From contig NZ_JAKGAS010000001.1 in the NCBI RefSeq assembly GCF_021532655.1, positions 620,001 to 684,000 on the forward strand: DNA of 64,000 nt, read 5' to 3'. A model generated the notes under the pieces. That model was not told the DNA's origin, ran no database searches, and was given only the letters and a program-made list of their open reading frames with translations. The DNA comes from Paraglaciecola algarum. Lineage in GTDB: Bacteria; Pseudomonadota; Gammaproteobacteria; Enterobacterales; Alteromonadaceae. Made by a program: the position numbers and the translations under genes. Of this stretch, positions 1 to 9,090 are shown in pieces (position 1 is the stretch's first letter; every line of letters begins with the position of its first letter).

Positions 1-515
1 GTAATAATTTAAAAGGTTATGACGATCTCAGTATTTTGCATACGGATATTTTGTCTTTAGATGAAAGTGAGCAATATGACTTAGTGATCTGTCATGCGGT
101 TTTAGAATGGGTAGAAAAACCGAAAGAGGTGTTACGAAAATTAGCGAATTTGGTCAAGCCAGAAGGGGTGATGTCGGTTAGCTTCTTTAATCAAGATGCA
201 CAGCTTTTCGGAAATATGTGTTATGGCAATTTTGATTATGTAGAGCAGGGCATGCAGGTTAAAAATAGGGTGAGACTAACACCTAATAACCCTTTAAAAC
301 CCAAGGAAGTGTTAGCATATTTTACTGAATTGCCTGTGACAATAGTTCATAAAGCAGGTATTCGATGTTTTCACGATTATCTTCGTGATCTAGACAAGCA
401 GCAAACGCTTTATGAAGAGTTGAAATCCCTAGAAATAAAGTATGGCGCACAAGAGCCATACTTATGGTTAGGTAAATATTTTCAGGTGATCGCTAAAAAA
501 AAGTTACAAAGCTAA
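1..515 (+). CDS. cmoM: tRNA 5-carboxymethoxyuridine methyltransferase CmoM (5'-truncated by window edge)
   Basis: The frame is open from base 3, so the gene starts outside the window and only the C-terminal two thirds is seen. CmoM is a SAM-dependent methyltransferase that converts cmo5U34 to mcmo5U in wobble positions of some tRNAs. The visible part has the methyltransferase core strand with the CmoM signature HAVLEWV, then GNFDYV, RLTPNNP, FHDYLRD and a final QEPY motif; these follow the E. coli CmoM (SmtA) order closely. The N-terminal SAM-binding GxGxG loop is off the window. It converges on the glutathione peroxidase gene with a 3-base gap. Confidence 0.88.
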   Translation, partial: NNLKGYDDLSILHTDILSLDESEQYDLVICHAVLEWVEKPKEVLRKLANLVKPEGVMSVSFFNQDAQLFGNMCYGNFDYVEQGMQVKNRVRLTPNNPLKPKEVLAYFTELPVTIVHKAGIRCFHDYLRDLDKQQTLYEELKSLEIKYGAQEPYLWLGKYFQVIAKKKLQS

Positions 516-518
516 AAA

Positions 519-1016
519 TTAAAGCAGAGCTTGAATATCTGCCGTAATTTTCTCAGGTTTAGTGGTGGAGCCATAGCGTTTTAGCACTTTCCCCTCTTTA
601 TTGACTAAAAACTTAGTGAAATTCCATTTGATATTTTTTGTACCTAGTACGCCAGGCGCTTGTTGCTTTAAATATTGGTAGAGGGGCACTGTATTTTCGC
701 CATTAACGTCTATTTTTTTAAATAGAGGAAAATTAATGTTGAAGTTAAGGCTACAAAACTCTTCGATTTCAGTGTCGTTACCAGGCTCTTGATGACCAAA
801 CTGATCACAAGGGAATCCAAGTACTATAAATTCTTCAGATTTAAATTGATCATACAAGCTTTGTAATCCTTCATACTGAGGGGTAAATCCACATTTACTT
901 GCGGTATTTACTATCAATAATACCTTGCCTTTATATTGCGCAAAGTTAATGTTTTCACCGTTGTTTAATATCGCATCAAACTGGTATATGGTGTTGGGGT
1001 TATTAAGAGCGGCCAT
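519..1016 (-). CDS. glutathione peroxidase family protein
   Basis: Thioredoxin-fold peroxidase of about 165 residues, the usual length for bacterial GPx/BtuE proteins, which reduce hydroperoxides with thioredoxin or glutathione. The peroxidatic cysteine lies in NTASKCGFT, the conserved glutamine region is GFPCDQFGHQEPG, and the tryptophan/asparagine pair is in KWNFTKFLV. A cysteine, not selenocysteine, is used. The protein has no signal peptide, so it is probably cytoplasmic. The start is chosen at the ATG at 1016; an in-frame TTG at 1022 is less likely. No good Shine-Dalgarno sequence is visible. Confidence 0.92.
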   Translation of the reverse strand: MAALNNPNTIYQFDAILNNGENINFAQYKGKVLLIVNTASKCGFTPQYEGLQSLYDQFKSEEFIVLGFPCDQFGHQEPGNDTEIEEFCSLNFNINFPLFKKIDVNGENTVPLYQYLKQQAPGVLGTKNIKWNFTKFLVNKEGKVLKRYGSTTKPEKITADIQALL

Positions 1017-1093
1017 TATCAATTTAGTCTTTGATTTTTAATGAGTACATAGTGTCATCTTTAGCCGTATGATCAAGAAATTAAGGAGTTTTT

Positions 1094-1966
1094 ATGTCAT
1101 TTAGGGTCGCGTTTATTGGTCTTGGTGTGATGGGGTATCCGATGGCAGGTCACTGTGCCAAGGCTGGTCATCAAGTAGTGGTGTTTAATCGCACCACAAG
1201 TAAAGCAAAAGCATGGGCCAATGAGTTCTCAGGTGAATTTGTGGTGTCTCCAAAATTAGCCGCTGAATCTGCAGATATTGTTTTAGTTTGTGTCGGAAAT
1301 GACAATGACCTACGTTCGGTAATCTTGGGTGAAAATGGCGTTTTAGCAGGCGCCAGTGAAGGTAAAGTTATTGTTGATCACACAACAGCATCAGCAGAAG
1401 TCGCTCGGGAATTAGGTTTGTTATGTGAACAAAAAGGCGTGGGGTTTTTAGATGCACCGGTTTCAGGAGGGCAAGCAGGCGCAGAAAATGGGCAATTAAC
1501 CGTAATGTTAGGTGGAAATCCAAAACATTATGATGTTGTTGAACCTGTATTAAATTGTTACGCAAAATTTAGCCGATTGTTAGGCGAGGTTGGCAGTGGC
1601 CAGCTAGCAAAAATGATGAATCAGATCTGTATTGCGGGAGCCGTTCAGGGGCTTGCTGAAGCATTAAATTTCGGCAAACAAGCCGGACTAGATTGCAAGG
1701 CTGTGATTGAAGTTATATCACAAGGTGCAGCCCAATCTTGGCAAATGGAAAATCGAGCCAATACCATGTTACAAGGTGAATATGAATTTGGCTTTGCCGT
1801 GGATTGGATGCGTAAAGATTTAGATATAGCGTTACATGAAGCTAGAAAAAATGGTTCAACTTTACCGCTAACTGCTTTGGTTGATCAATTTTATGCAGAC
1901 GTACAAAAGTTAGGTGGTGGACGTTGGGACACTTCTAGCCTGTTAGCCAGACTAGAAACTAAATGA
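1094..1966 (+). CDS. NAD(P)-dependent beta-hydroxyacid dehydrogenase (3-hydroxyisobutyrate dehydrogenase / GarR-like)
   Basis: 290-residue 6-phosphogluconate/3-hydroxyisobutyrate dehydrogenase superfamily protein. The N-terminus carries the Rossmann motif GLGVMGYPMAGH. The substrate loop DAPVSGGQAGAENGQL matches the family motif DAPVSGG, and the catalytic lysine is in GQLAKMMNQ. Tartronate semialdehyde reductase, 3-hydroxyisobutyrate dehydrogenase and succinic semialdehyde reductase (GLYR1-like) share these motifs, so the substrate cannot be fixed from sequence. AAGGAG lies just upstream of the ATG. It converges on a MarR gene with a 1-base gap. No partner from glyoxylate or valine catabolism is adjacent. 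Confidence 0.88.
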   Translation: MSFRVAFIGLGVMGYPMAGHCAKAGHQVVVFNRTTSKAKAWANEFSGEFVVSPKLAAESADIVLVCVGNDNDLRSVILGENGVLAGASEGKVIVDHTTASAEVARELGLLCEQKGVGFLDAPVSGGQAGAENGQLTVMLGGNPKHYDVVEPVLNCYAKFSRLLGEVGSGQLAKMMNQICIAGAVQGLAEALNFGKQAGLDCKAVIEVISQGAAQSWQMENRANTMLQGEYEFGFAVDWMRKDLDIALHEARKNGSTLPLTALVDQFYADVQKLGGGRWDTSSLLARLETK

Positions 1967-1967
1967 G

Positions 1968-2450
1968 TTAACTTTGCAGGAGGTTATGGATCTGGCCTAC
2001 TTCTAATAATGGGGATGCGTCAATGTCGTCGGCATCCATCATTTTGGCAATACGTTGCATGGTAGATAACATTTGAGTTTGTTCCCACTCTTCAAGCTTC
2101 TCAAAACGATTAATAAAATGTTCTTGCAAAGGAGTAGGAGCATCTTGAATGGTATTGGTACCAGACTCTGTCAAGTGCAAGCCTACTTTGCGCTTGTCGA
2201 TGGAAGACCTTTCTCTGACGACTAGGTTCCGGCTTTCTAACCTATCTAGAATACTAGTCACAGTAGCTGAACTTAGATTGATGTTTTCAGCTATGTCTTT
2301 GACCATCATGCCGTCTTTAGCTGCAATTTCATGCAAAACAATTAATTGTGGGCTGGTTAAACCCGTTTCTTTATTCAACTTTTTTGAATATAGATCAATG
2401 GCTCTTATAACTTTTCTCAGTGAAACAAGTAATTCTTCATACTTCTGCAT
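1968..2450 (-). CDS. MarR family transcriptional regulator
   Basis: Small winged-helix repressor (about 160 residues). The recognition helix region is VKDIAENINLSSATVTSIL, followed by the wing with DKRKVGLHLTESG, both typical of MarR. The N- and C-terminal helices would form the dimer interface. Its targets cannot be read off: it is convergent with the dehydrogenase and divergent, across about 460 bases of AT-rich DNA, from proB. MarR proteins often regulate the divergent gene, so proB or its own gene are possible targets. ATG at 2450 is chosen; TTG at 2462 is an alternative. Confidence 0.9.
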   Translation of the reverse strand: MQKYEELLVSLRKVIRAIDLYSKKLNKETGLTSPQLIVLHEIAAKDGMMVKDIAENINLSSATVTSILDRLESRNLVVRERSSIDKRKVGLHLTESGTNTIQDAPTPLQEHFINRFEKLEEWEQTQMLSTMQRIAKMMDADDIDASPLLEVGQIHNLLQS

Positions 2451-2912
2451 TTTGTTAACCAATGGACCGCAAATTCCAGCTATTTTATCAAACTTTTTAA
2501 ATTATGTATTGCGGGCTTTAAATCTTTATTGAGTCTTAAATTATTATATACAAGTAAATTAAATATAAATCGATCTATTAAGTATTAGTGAAGTAAATAT
2601 TAATATTTTCGCTAAATATCTTAGAAGACGAATTGGTTTTTGTAGGCCTTATAAATTTACCATTCTCCCATTTTATACCATGTTATATTTTATGTTGTTG
2701 AAAATTTGTTCTGTATTCTGTTATAATTTAATTCGTACACTAATTAATAGTAATCAAATTTAAATAATTTTTTTAATTACCTAGTAATTAAGTACATTAA
2801 GTTTTAATAAATAAAAGGTATATATGTTTACTGTGTTTAAGTTTTATTCGATTCTCTTAGAAAATATTGGGCAGCATTGGGTCACAACAATTTTAATGTG
2901 GGATGGAAAATA
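2451..2912. other. AT-rich intergenic region between marR and proB
   Basis: About 460 bases with no credible coding frame. It is very AT-rich with many runs of A and T. One sigma70-like promoter reading toward proB is visible at 2698-2727. No clear inverted repeat typical of a MarR operator and no RNA structure was recognised. Confidence 0.5.
2698..2727 (+). promoter_or_regulatory. sigma70-type promoter candidate for proB
   Basis: TTGAAA (2698-2703) and a perfect TATAAT (2722-2727) are separated by 18 bases. The predicted transcript would have a leader of roughly 180 bases before the proB ATG at 2913. In such AT-rich DNA a chance match is possible. Confidence 0.45.
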
Positions 2913-4016
2913 ATGGGATTTTTAAATTCAAAACGGATAGTAATTAAAATTGGTAGTGCTTTGATTGCCCCAAACAAAAAAGGCTGTAGTAGCTTTTACC
3001 TATTGAGTATTGCGCAGTTCATTATTCGCTGCCGAATGAAAGGTATAGAAGTGGTGCTTGTTTCCTCAGGTTCTGTGGCGGCAGGGGCTAAGTTATTCGC
3101 TGATAATGTATCACCTAGTGTAGCAATGAAAAAAGCCATGGCTGCAGCCGGACAGACAGAAATGATGGCCACATGGGATAAGTTATTTGATTTTCCAACA
3201 GCGCAAATATTATTAACTCACGGTGATTTGCGAGATCGTGAACGTTACATCAGTATTAAAGAAACCATTTCATGCTTACTGGAAAACGGCATACTTCCCA
3301 TCTTAAATGAAAATGATACTGTCACCACAGACAATCTGAAAGTGGGTGACAATGATAATATGTCGGCTATGGTTGCGGCGGCGGCTGGGGCTGATTCGTT
3401 AATCATTTGTTCAGATGTTGATGGTTTGTATGACAAAAACCCAAATACTCATAAAGATGCCAAACTTATTCCTGAAGTAGCTGAAATTGATGCTTATATT
3501 TATTCTATAGCTGGTGACGCGACAAGTTTAGTCGGCACTGGTGGTATGAAAACTAAGATAGAAGCCGCTGAAAAAGCTGTGTCAAACGGTGTGCATACCT
3601 ATATTGTAAACGGTTTTAGTGAACGTTCGTTTAACCTTTTACTTGAAGGTAACAACCCTGGCACATACTTCAAACCTGATGAAACGCCTATGCACGAACA
3701 TTTGCATTGGATGACACACACTTCAACTTCGCAGGGTGAAGTGGTGGTCGATAATGACTTTTCTGCTTCGTTAGAAACTGAAAGTGTGCAGTTAACCAGT
3801 GATGAAATAGTCAGTGTTAATGGAGACTTTTCACCAGGCGATACTATTTTGGTGCGAACAGACGATGGCACTAAGTTAGCCAAAGCTAAAACTAATTATG
3901 GTAGTTGTTTGTTGAATTATATTGCTGAACAATCTGATGAAATGAAGTTAAGTGGCACATTTAATCCTGATGGCCCTATTATTTCAGAGCAAAATATTGC
4001 TGTTTTAGAAAACTAG
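2913..4016 (+). CDS. proB: glutamate 5-kinase
   Basis: Catalyses ATP-dependent phosphorylation of glutamate, the first step of proline synthesis. From the ATG at 2913 it is 367 residues, the same length as E. coli ProB; an upstream in-frame TTG (2877) would add 12 unlikely residues. The amino acid kinase domain starts with VIKIGSALI and includes VSSGSVAAG, NENDTV, KVGDNDNMSA and GTGGMKTK. A C-terminal PUA domain follows (around 275-360). proA normally sits next to proB but is absent here: the next gene is a ModF-like ATPase. This may be a split pathway or a second ProB copy. Confidence 0.93.
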   Translation: MGFLNSKRIVIKIGSALIAPNKKGCSSFYLLSIAQFIIRCRMKGIEVVLVSSGSVAAGAKLFADNVSPSVAMKKAMAAAGQTEMMATWDKLFDFPTAQILLTHGDLRDRERYISIKETISCLLENGILPILNENDTVTTDNLKVGDNDNMSAMVAAAAGADSLIICSDVDGLYDKNPNTHKDAKLIPEVAEIDAYIYSIAGDATSLVGTGGMKTKIEAAEKAVSNGVHTYIVNGFSERSFNLLLEGNNPGTYFKPDETPMHEHLHWMTHTSTSQGEVVVDNDFSASLETESVQLTSDEIVSVNGDFSPGDTILVRTDDGTKLAKAKTNYGSCLLNYIAEQSDEMKLSGTFNPDGPIISEQNIAVLEN

Positions 4017-4050
4017 CTTTTAGCCCGTTTACGTCTAACAACATCCCTAT

Positions 4051-4077
4051 AAGAAGGCCGCACTTTGCGGTCTTCTT
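4051..4077 (+). terminator. Rho-independent terminator after proB
   Basis: 12-bp stem (one G-T pair) with a CTT loop: arms 4051-4062 and 4066-4077. The right arm ends in a pyrimidine-rich TCTTCTT, but a clean T tract is lacking. Confidence 0.6.
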
Positions 4078-4138
4078 AGTGTTATAATCTTGAAAATGTC
4101 CTAACAGCTCGAAACTTCTACTTTCTAAATCGCTATTT

Positions 4139-5632
4139 ATGAATATCACAGATCCCTTAGTTTCTTTATCTTCCTGTCTAATTAGATTCCAATCGTCATT
4201 TGAACTTAACATCACAGAATTAAACATATCAAAGCTACAACATACGGTTGTTTTAGGTCGAAATGGTAGCGGGAAAACCGCCTTAAGTGCTTTTTTAGCT
4301 GGTAACGGTACATTGGAAAGTGGGGCTGCTGACATCATAAAACAGCTTAGATGGGTGTCAATTGAACAGCAACAAGCCTTGATTGAAGCCGAAAAACAAA
4401 AAGATTGCGCCGATATTTGGGATGTCATCCCCGAGCCAACTAGTGTCGAAGAGGTGTTATATGAAGGTATTGAATCAAGTCAACTAGATCAAAATCTAGT
4501 CTTAAAAGTTTTAAAGTGCTTTTCTTTAGAGCCGTTATTAGAACGACCTTTTCGCGCCTTATCGACGGGCGAAACCAAAAAGTTATTAATAGCTAAATCG
4601 ATTATTAGTGAACCAAGCTTAATGATATTAGATGAACCATGGGACGGGTTAGATAATAAAACCTGTATTGGACTGTCTGAGTTATTACTGTCAATTTCTG
4701 ACAAGGTGACGTTTTTATTTGTATTAAATCGCGTGACTGAAGTACCTAGTTATTGTCAGCAACTTGTGCTGATGGATAACGCAGAAATTCAGTGGCAGGC
4801 CAAGGTTGAAAAAGACTCTGCTGGCGATCTTAATAATGATGTTAATAGCAAGTTAGATGAACTCATTACCCAGGTCAAACAGTTACAACATTTGCAACAA
4901 GTTGAACTAAGGTTACCGCAAACCGATAGTGAAATATTCGGCCCTAGACCACTTAATAGTAACGATCCATTAGTTAAGTTAACTAATGCTAAAGTACAAT
5001 ATGGAGACTCTGTTGTATTTAAAGATCTAGATTGGACCATACAAGCCAATCAACATTGGCAAGTCACTGGGCCAAATGGTTCAGGTAAAACCTGTTTGTT
5101 AAACCTAATTACTGGGGATCATCCCCAATGTTATGTCAATGATATTTTTGTTTTTGGCTATCAGCGAGGTAGTGGTGAAACAATCTGGCAAATCAAGCAG
5201 TATATTGGTTATATGTCGAATGTTTTACATTTGGACTACAGGGTTAATTGTTCAGTATTACATGTTGTATTGTCGGGGTTTTACGACAGCATTGGCTTGT
5301 ATAAAACCCCAACTACTCGACAAATAAGCTTGGCTCATCAGTGGTTATCGTTAATGGCATTGGAAGATCAAGCTACAACTGGCTTTCAACAGCTATCCTT
5401 TGGTGATCAACGATTGGTTTTGATTGCTCGAGCTATGGTTAAACATCCAAGTTTGTTAATTTTGGATGAGCCTTGTAACGGTCTAGATGAAATAAACCGC
5501 TTAAAGGTTTTAGCTCTGATTGATTTGCTTGCGCGACAAGGCACAACAAGTTTACTTTACGTTAATCATCATCAAGAAGACGTGATCCCTAGTATTAAAA
5601 ACCACATTAGCATGTTGGATTACAACGAGTAA
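4139..5632 (+). CDS. modF: ModF-like tandem ABC ATPase (PhrA/ModF family)
   Basis: 497 residues with two ABC nucleotide-binding domains in one chain and no membrane segment. Domain 1 has Walker A GRNGSGKT, signature LSTGETKKL and Walker B LMILDEPWDGLD; domain 2 has GPNGSGKT, LSFGDQRLVL and LLILDEPCNGLD. The length, tandem layout and degenerate first signature fit ModF (once called the photorepair protein PhrA), whose role in molybdate uptake is suggested but unproven. No modABC is nearby; the molybdenum hydroxylase genes of this window lie almost 40 kb away. It is followed at 26 bases by the pseudouridine synthase, possibly co-transcribed. Confidence 0.8.
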   Translation: MNITDPLVSLSSCLIRFQSSFELNITELNISKLQHTVVLGRNGSGKTALSAFLAGNGTLESGAADIIKQLRWVSIEQQQALIEAEKQKDCADIWDVIPEPTSVEEVLYEGIESSQLDQNLVLKVLKCFSLEPLLERPFRALSTGETKKLLIAKSIISEPSLMILDEPWDGLDNKTCIGLSELLLSISDKVTFLFVLNRVTEVPSYCQQLVLMDNAEIQWQAKVEKDSAGDLNNDVNSKLDELITQVKQLQHLQQVELRLPQTDSEIFGPRPLNSNDPLVKLTNAKVQYGDSVVFKDLDWTIQANQHWQVTGPNGSGKTCLLNLITGDHPQCYVNDIFVFGYQRGSGETIWQIKQYIGYMSNVLHLDYRVNCSVLHVVLSGFYDSIGLYKTPTTRQISLAHQWLSLMALEDQATTGFQQLSFGDQRLVLIARAMVKHPSLLILDEPCNGLDEINRLKVLALIDLLARQGTTSLLYVNHHQEDVIPSIKNHISMLDYNE

Positions 5633-5658
5633 CTATGCTGGATCACCAAGAGTAAAGT

Positions 5659-7347
5659 ATGCCCGTGGACACAAGTTGTTTTACCCGATTTATCAATCTA
5701 CCCAAAAATTATTCTTTACCGGAACGATTTACCTTTCCATTTTATTACCAACCCCATGCTTTATGTGTATTGGCAGCAGAGCAACTACAGCAGGTATTGG
5801 AAGAGCAGAAAGACTGGCAGCATAATTTTGGTCTAGGTGATGATCCTAATAATATAATTGGTAAGATGTTCGGCGTATTGTTAGTAAAGAATGAACAACA
5901 AGAAATAGGCTTTATATCGGCTTTTTCTGGCAAACTTGCAGAGCAAAATCATCTTCAAGGCTTTGTTCCTCCGGTTTTTGATTTGTTGAGCGAAGACAGT
6001 TTCTTTTTAACTGAGCAAGTCTCAATCAATCAGTTAAATAGCCAGATCAAAAAATTAGAATCTACTGCTCAACGCCAGTCTTTAATTCATCAATTAGCAC
6101 AGATAAAAGAGCAGGGGGGTAAGAAAGAATCAAATTTGCGGGCCGAATTAATTGAAAATCGTAAATTACGTAAACAAAAACGAAAAGCCTCACAAGCTGA
6201 ATTAACTGCGGATCAGTACCAAGTTTTACTAAACACACTTGCTGAACAAAGTGTTTATGATAAATGGAGATTAAACCAGTTAATTGAAAACTGGCAAAGT
6301 AAGGCAACTAAGTTACAAGCAGAGTTGGATGTGCTTGAGCACGAACTAAAAGAGATTAAACAAACACGTAAAAATGCTTCATCACAACTTCAAGAATCCA
6401 TATTTAAACAATATGTTTTTTTAAACAGAGCCTTAGAGCCAAAAAGCCTACTTGATATATTCGCCGAAACGTCAGTAAAAACGCCTCCTGCTGGGGCAGG
6501 GGAATGCGCCGCCCCTAAACTTTTGCAATATGCTTTTGTTAACCAATTAACACCTTTAGCCATTGCTGAATTTTGGTGGGGAGCGTCACCTAAGTCAGAA
6601 GTGAAAAAGCATAAACAGTTCTACCCAGCCTGTATTGGTAAATGCCAGCCAATATTGCAGCATATGCTGCAGGGCATGAAAATAGAGCCCAATCCATTTT
6701 TGCAAAATAAAGGTGCCAAACTAGCGATAGAAATTGTTTATGAAGATGAAGACATTTTGGTCATCAATAAACCCAGTGGTTTATTATCTGTGCCGGGTAA
6801 ACACGTTTCTGACTCAGTATTACAGCGCATTAAGTTACTCTACCCCAAAGCTAGTGGGCCGCTTATTGTACATAGATTAGATATGGCTACCTCAGGATTA
6901 ATGGTACTGGGGCTGACGGCACAGGCTAATAAAATCCTACAGAAACAATTTATTAATCGTGAAGTTGAAAAGCAGTATGTGGCTATGCTCGATGGAGTAC
7001 TAGAACAAGAGCAAGGCGTGATAGAGTTACCTCTTACCGGTGATTTTTATGATAGACCAAAACAATTGGTTTGTTTTAATGAAGGAAAGCCAGCAAAAAC
7101 CATTTGGCAAGTGATTGATAGAGATCTCACTAATCAACAAACCAAGATCCTGTTAACGCCTCATACTGGTAGAACTCACCAATTAAGAGTGCACTGCGCC
7201 CATGCTCAAGGTTTAAATATGCCGATTGTGGGAGATGATTTGTACGGAAAAGTGTCGAGCCGATTATTACTACATGCACAATATCTGAAGATTTGTCATC
7301 CAGTTTCTAAGCAATTTATGGCATTTAATGCGGACGCCAGTTTTTAA
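5659..7347 (+). CDS. RluA-family pseudouridine synthase with long N-terminal extension
   Basis: 562 residues. The C-terminal part (about 355-560) is a RluA-type pseudouridine synthase: VINKPSGLLSVPGK, the catalytic aspartate in HRLDMATSGL, and TGRTHQLRVH. The N-terminal 350 residues contain a charged coiled coil (about 120-250, with KLRKQKRKA) and a short segment with GECAAPKLL. This long form is common in marine gammaproteobacteria and is longer than RluA or RluC, lacking a clear S4 domain. The target uridine is unknown from sequence. An AAGAG motif precedes the ATG. Confidence 0.85.
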   Translation: MPVDTSCFTRFINLPKNYSLPERFTFPFYYQPHALCVLAAEQLQQVLEEQKDWQHNFGLGDDPNNIIGKMFGVLLVKNEQQEIGFISAFSGKLAEQNHLQGFVPPVFDLLSEDSFFLTEQVSINQLNSQIKKLESTAQRQSLIHQLAQIKEQGGKKESNLRAELIENRKLRKQKRKASQAELTADQYQVLLNTLAEQSVYDKWRLNQLIENWQSKATKLQAELDVLEHELKEIKQTRKNASSQLQESIFKQYVFLNRALEPKSLLDIFAETSVKTPPAGAGECAAPKLLQYAFVNQLTPLAIAEFWWGASPKSEVKKHKQFYPACIGKCQPILQHMLQGMKIEPNPFLQNKGAKLAIEIVYEDEDILVINKPSGLLSVPGKHVSDSVLQRIKLLYPKASGPLIVHRLDMATSGLMVLGLTAQANKILQKQFINREVEKQYVAMLDGVLEQEQGVIELPLTGDFYDRPKQLVCFNEGKPAKTIWQVIDRDLTNQQTKILLTPHTGRTHQLRVHCAHAQGLNMPIVGDDLYGKVSSRLLLHAQYLKICHPVSKQFMAFNADASF

Positions 7348-7441
7348 TTGACTACTATTAAAGTTTCTTAAGCTACTATTTAATTAAGTTAAGATCATTT
7401 AGAAAATTAATCTCCATTTACGTCTATCAAAAGGAAATAGT

Positions 7442-9034
7442 ATGCGTGATATGAAAACCCCAAGCGTGTATATAACTGAAGTTGCGACTTTAAATGATTT
7501 TGTGGTAGAAGTCGCCAGTGACATACCAGCTTTTATTGGATTCACCGAAAAAGCCACTCATATCGATGGAACAAGCCTTACGAATATAGCCATTAAGATT
7601 AAGTCTTGGGCTCAATATTATTTATTTTTTGGTGGCCAAGCCATTACTAAATTTACATTTGAAGAACAAAGTACGTCGTCCCTTGGTTTATCATTTATCA
7701 CATCATCTGTCACGCTAGGCAGCGAAGATTATAAAATTTCACCTTATGCAAAAAATTACATTTTGTACCACGCAATACGTTTATTTTTTGATAATGGTGG
7801 TAGTGAATGTTTTCTAATTTCAGTTGGAAGTTACGATGATGAGATCACTCTTAAAGCAATGCAGACTGGGTTAGATGTTTTAACTAAAGAGCAAGAGCCT
7901 ACAATTCTAGTTGCTCCAGAAGCGGTTAAACTAGCTGCTAGTGAGTGTTACCAACTACAGCAGGCTATGTTAAAGCATTGTGGGCGCACTATGAAAAATA
8001 GGGTGGCAATATTAGATGTTTATGATGGCCATTTACCCAAAACAGTTAGTCGAGATCCGATTGCAGAATTTCGTCAGGGTATCGGTGAGGATTGTTTAGA
8101 TTATGCTGCTGCTTATTATCCATGGTTGAACACCACAGTTGTGCCTAAAGAGAGCATTAGTTATAAGAATCTTGAAGTCACTTGTATAGCCAAATTAATT
8201 GAACTACTCAAGACAGAGTTAGTTAGCCCGTTAGACCTACAATTAACCAGATTAAAAAGAAAAGATGATCAAAGAATCATCGACAAAATTAAACACCAAA
8301 AAGACCAGTATGAAGCTCTTCTAGAAGAATTAAAAACTTCAAAAAATAAACAAGGACAGCCTTTAAGTTCAGAAGAACAAGATCATTTGAATAAGGTGTT
8401 GTTTAACGTAAGTAAAATTTTTGCGCAATTGATAAATGAAATTTATGCCCAAATAAATCTATTGCCACCCTCAGCAATAATGGCAGGTGTTTTATGCCAG
8501 GTTGATAACAATGAGGGTGTTTGGAAAGCACCTGCTAATGTAGCATTATATTCTGCTATCGACTTACCCGTTGCCATAAGTGATGCAGAGCAAGAGAACC
8601 TAAATTCTGCCGTTAGTGGTAAGTCTATCAATGCCATTCGGAATTTCAGTGGTCAAGGCATTTTGGTGTGGGGGGCGAGAACCTTAGACGCCAACTCAGC
8701 AGATTGGCGGTACTTACCAGTTAAGCGCACGGCCATAATGATAGAGCAGTCGATAATAATGGCTTGTAAACCTTTTGTGTTTCAAAGTAACGATGCCAAT
8801 ACTTGGACGAGTTTACGCAACAATATAAAATATTTTTTGACGGAGATATGGAAAAAAGGGGCTTTGTGTGGAGCAAGCCCTAGCGATGCATTTCGAGTTG
8901 AAGTGGGGTTAGGTTCAACTATGACCGCTAACGATATCTTAGAAGGTTTATTAAATGTTCGTGTTTGTGTAGCGCTAACCCAACCTGCAGAATTTATCGT
9001 GATTAACATTCAACAACAAATGCAAAAGTCTTAA
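7442..9034 (+). CDS. orphan contractile phage-tail sheath protein
   Basis: 530 residues with the conserved sheath pattern. The N-terminus is PSVYITEV; FFDNGGSECFLISVG matches the NGG motif; then PPSAIMAGV, GVWKAPANVAL, INAIRNFSGQGILVWGARTL and the C-terminal domain with PAEFIVINI. These C-terminal motifs are the most conserved in sheaths of myophages, R-type pyocins and extracellular contractile injection systems. Unusually, a lysine- and glutamate-rich stretch with coiled-coil character (about 260-335) interrupts the fold just before PPSAIMAGV. No tube, baseplate, spike, sheath terminator, AAA ATPase or lysis gene is adjacent; the neighbours are a pseudouridine synthase and an exonuclease. 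AAAGGA lies upstream of the ATG. The function of a lone sheath is unknown. Confidence 0.88.
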   Translation: MRDMKTPSVYITEVATLNDFVVEVASDIPAFIGFTEKATHIDGTSLTNIAIKIKSWAQYYLFFGGQAITKFTFEEQSTSSLGLSFITSSVTLGSEDYKISPYAKNYILYHAIRLFFDNGGSECFLISVGSYDDEITLKAMQTGLDVLTKEQEPTILVAPEAVKLAASECYQLQQAMLKHCGRTMKNRVAILDVYDGHLPKTVSRDPIAEFRQGIGEDCLDYAAAYYPWLNTTVVPKESISYKNLEVTCIAKLIELLKTELVSPLDLQLTRLKRKDDQRIIDKIKHQKDQYEALLEELKTSKNKQGQPLSSEEQDHLNKVLFNVSKIFAQLINEIYAQINLLPPSAIMAGVLCQVDNNEGVWKAPANVALYSAIDLPVAISDAEQENLNSAVSGKSINAIRNFSGQGILVWGARTLDANSADWRYLPVKRTAIMIEQSIIMACKPFVFQSNDANTWTSLRNNIKYFLTEIWKKGALCGASPSDAFRVEVGLGSTMTANDILEGLLNVRVCVALTQPAEFIVINIQQQMQKS

Positions 9035-9090
9035 ATTACATAACCTGCTATCGAGATTATTTTTGCATCAACTAGAGGAACGATTTATTA

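Noticed and set aside
3979..4428. Minus-strand open frame overlapping the start of the ModF-like gene
   Set aside because: It overlaps Walker A coding sequence of a well-supported gene and shows no domain or ribosome binding site.
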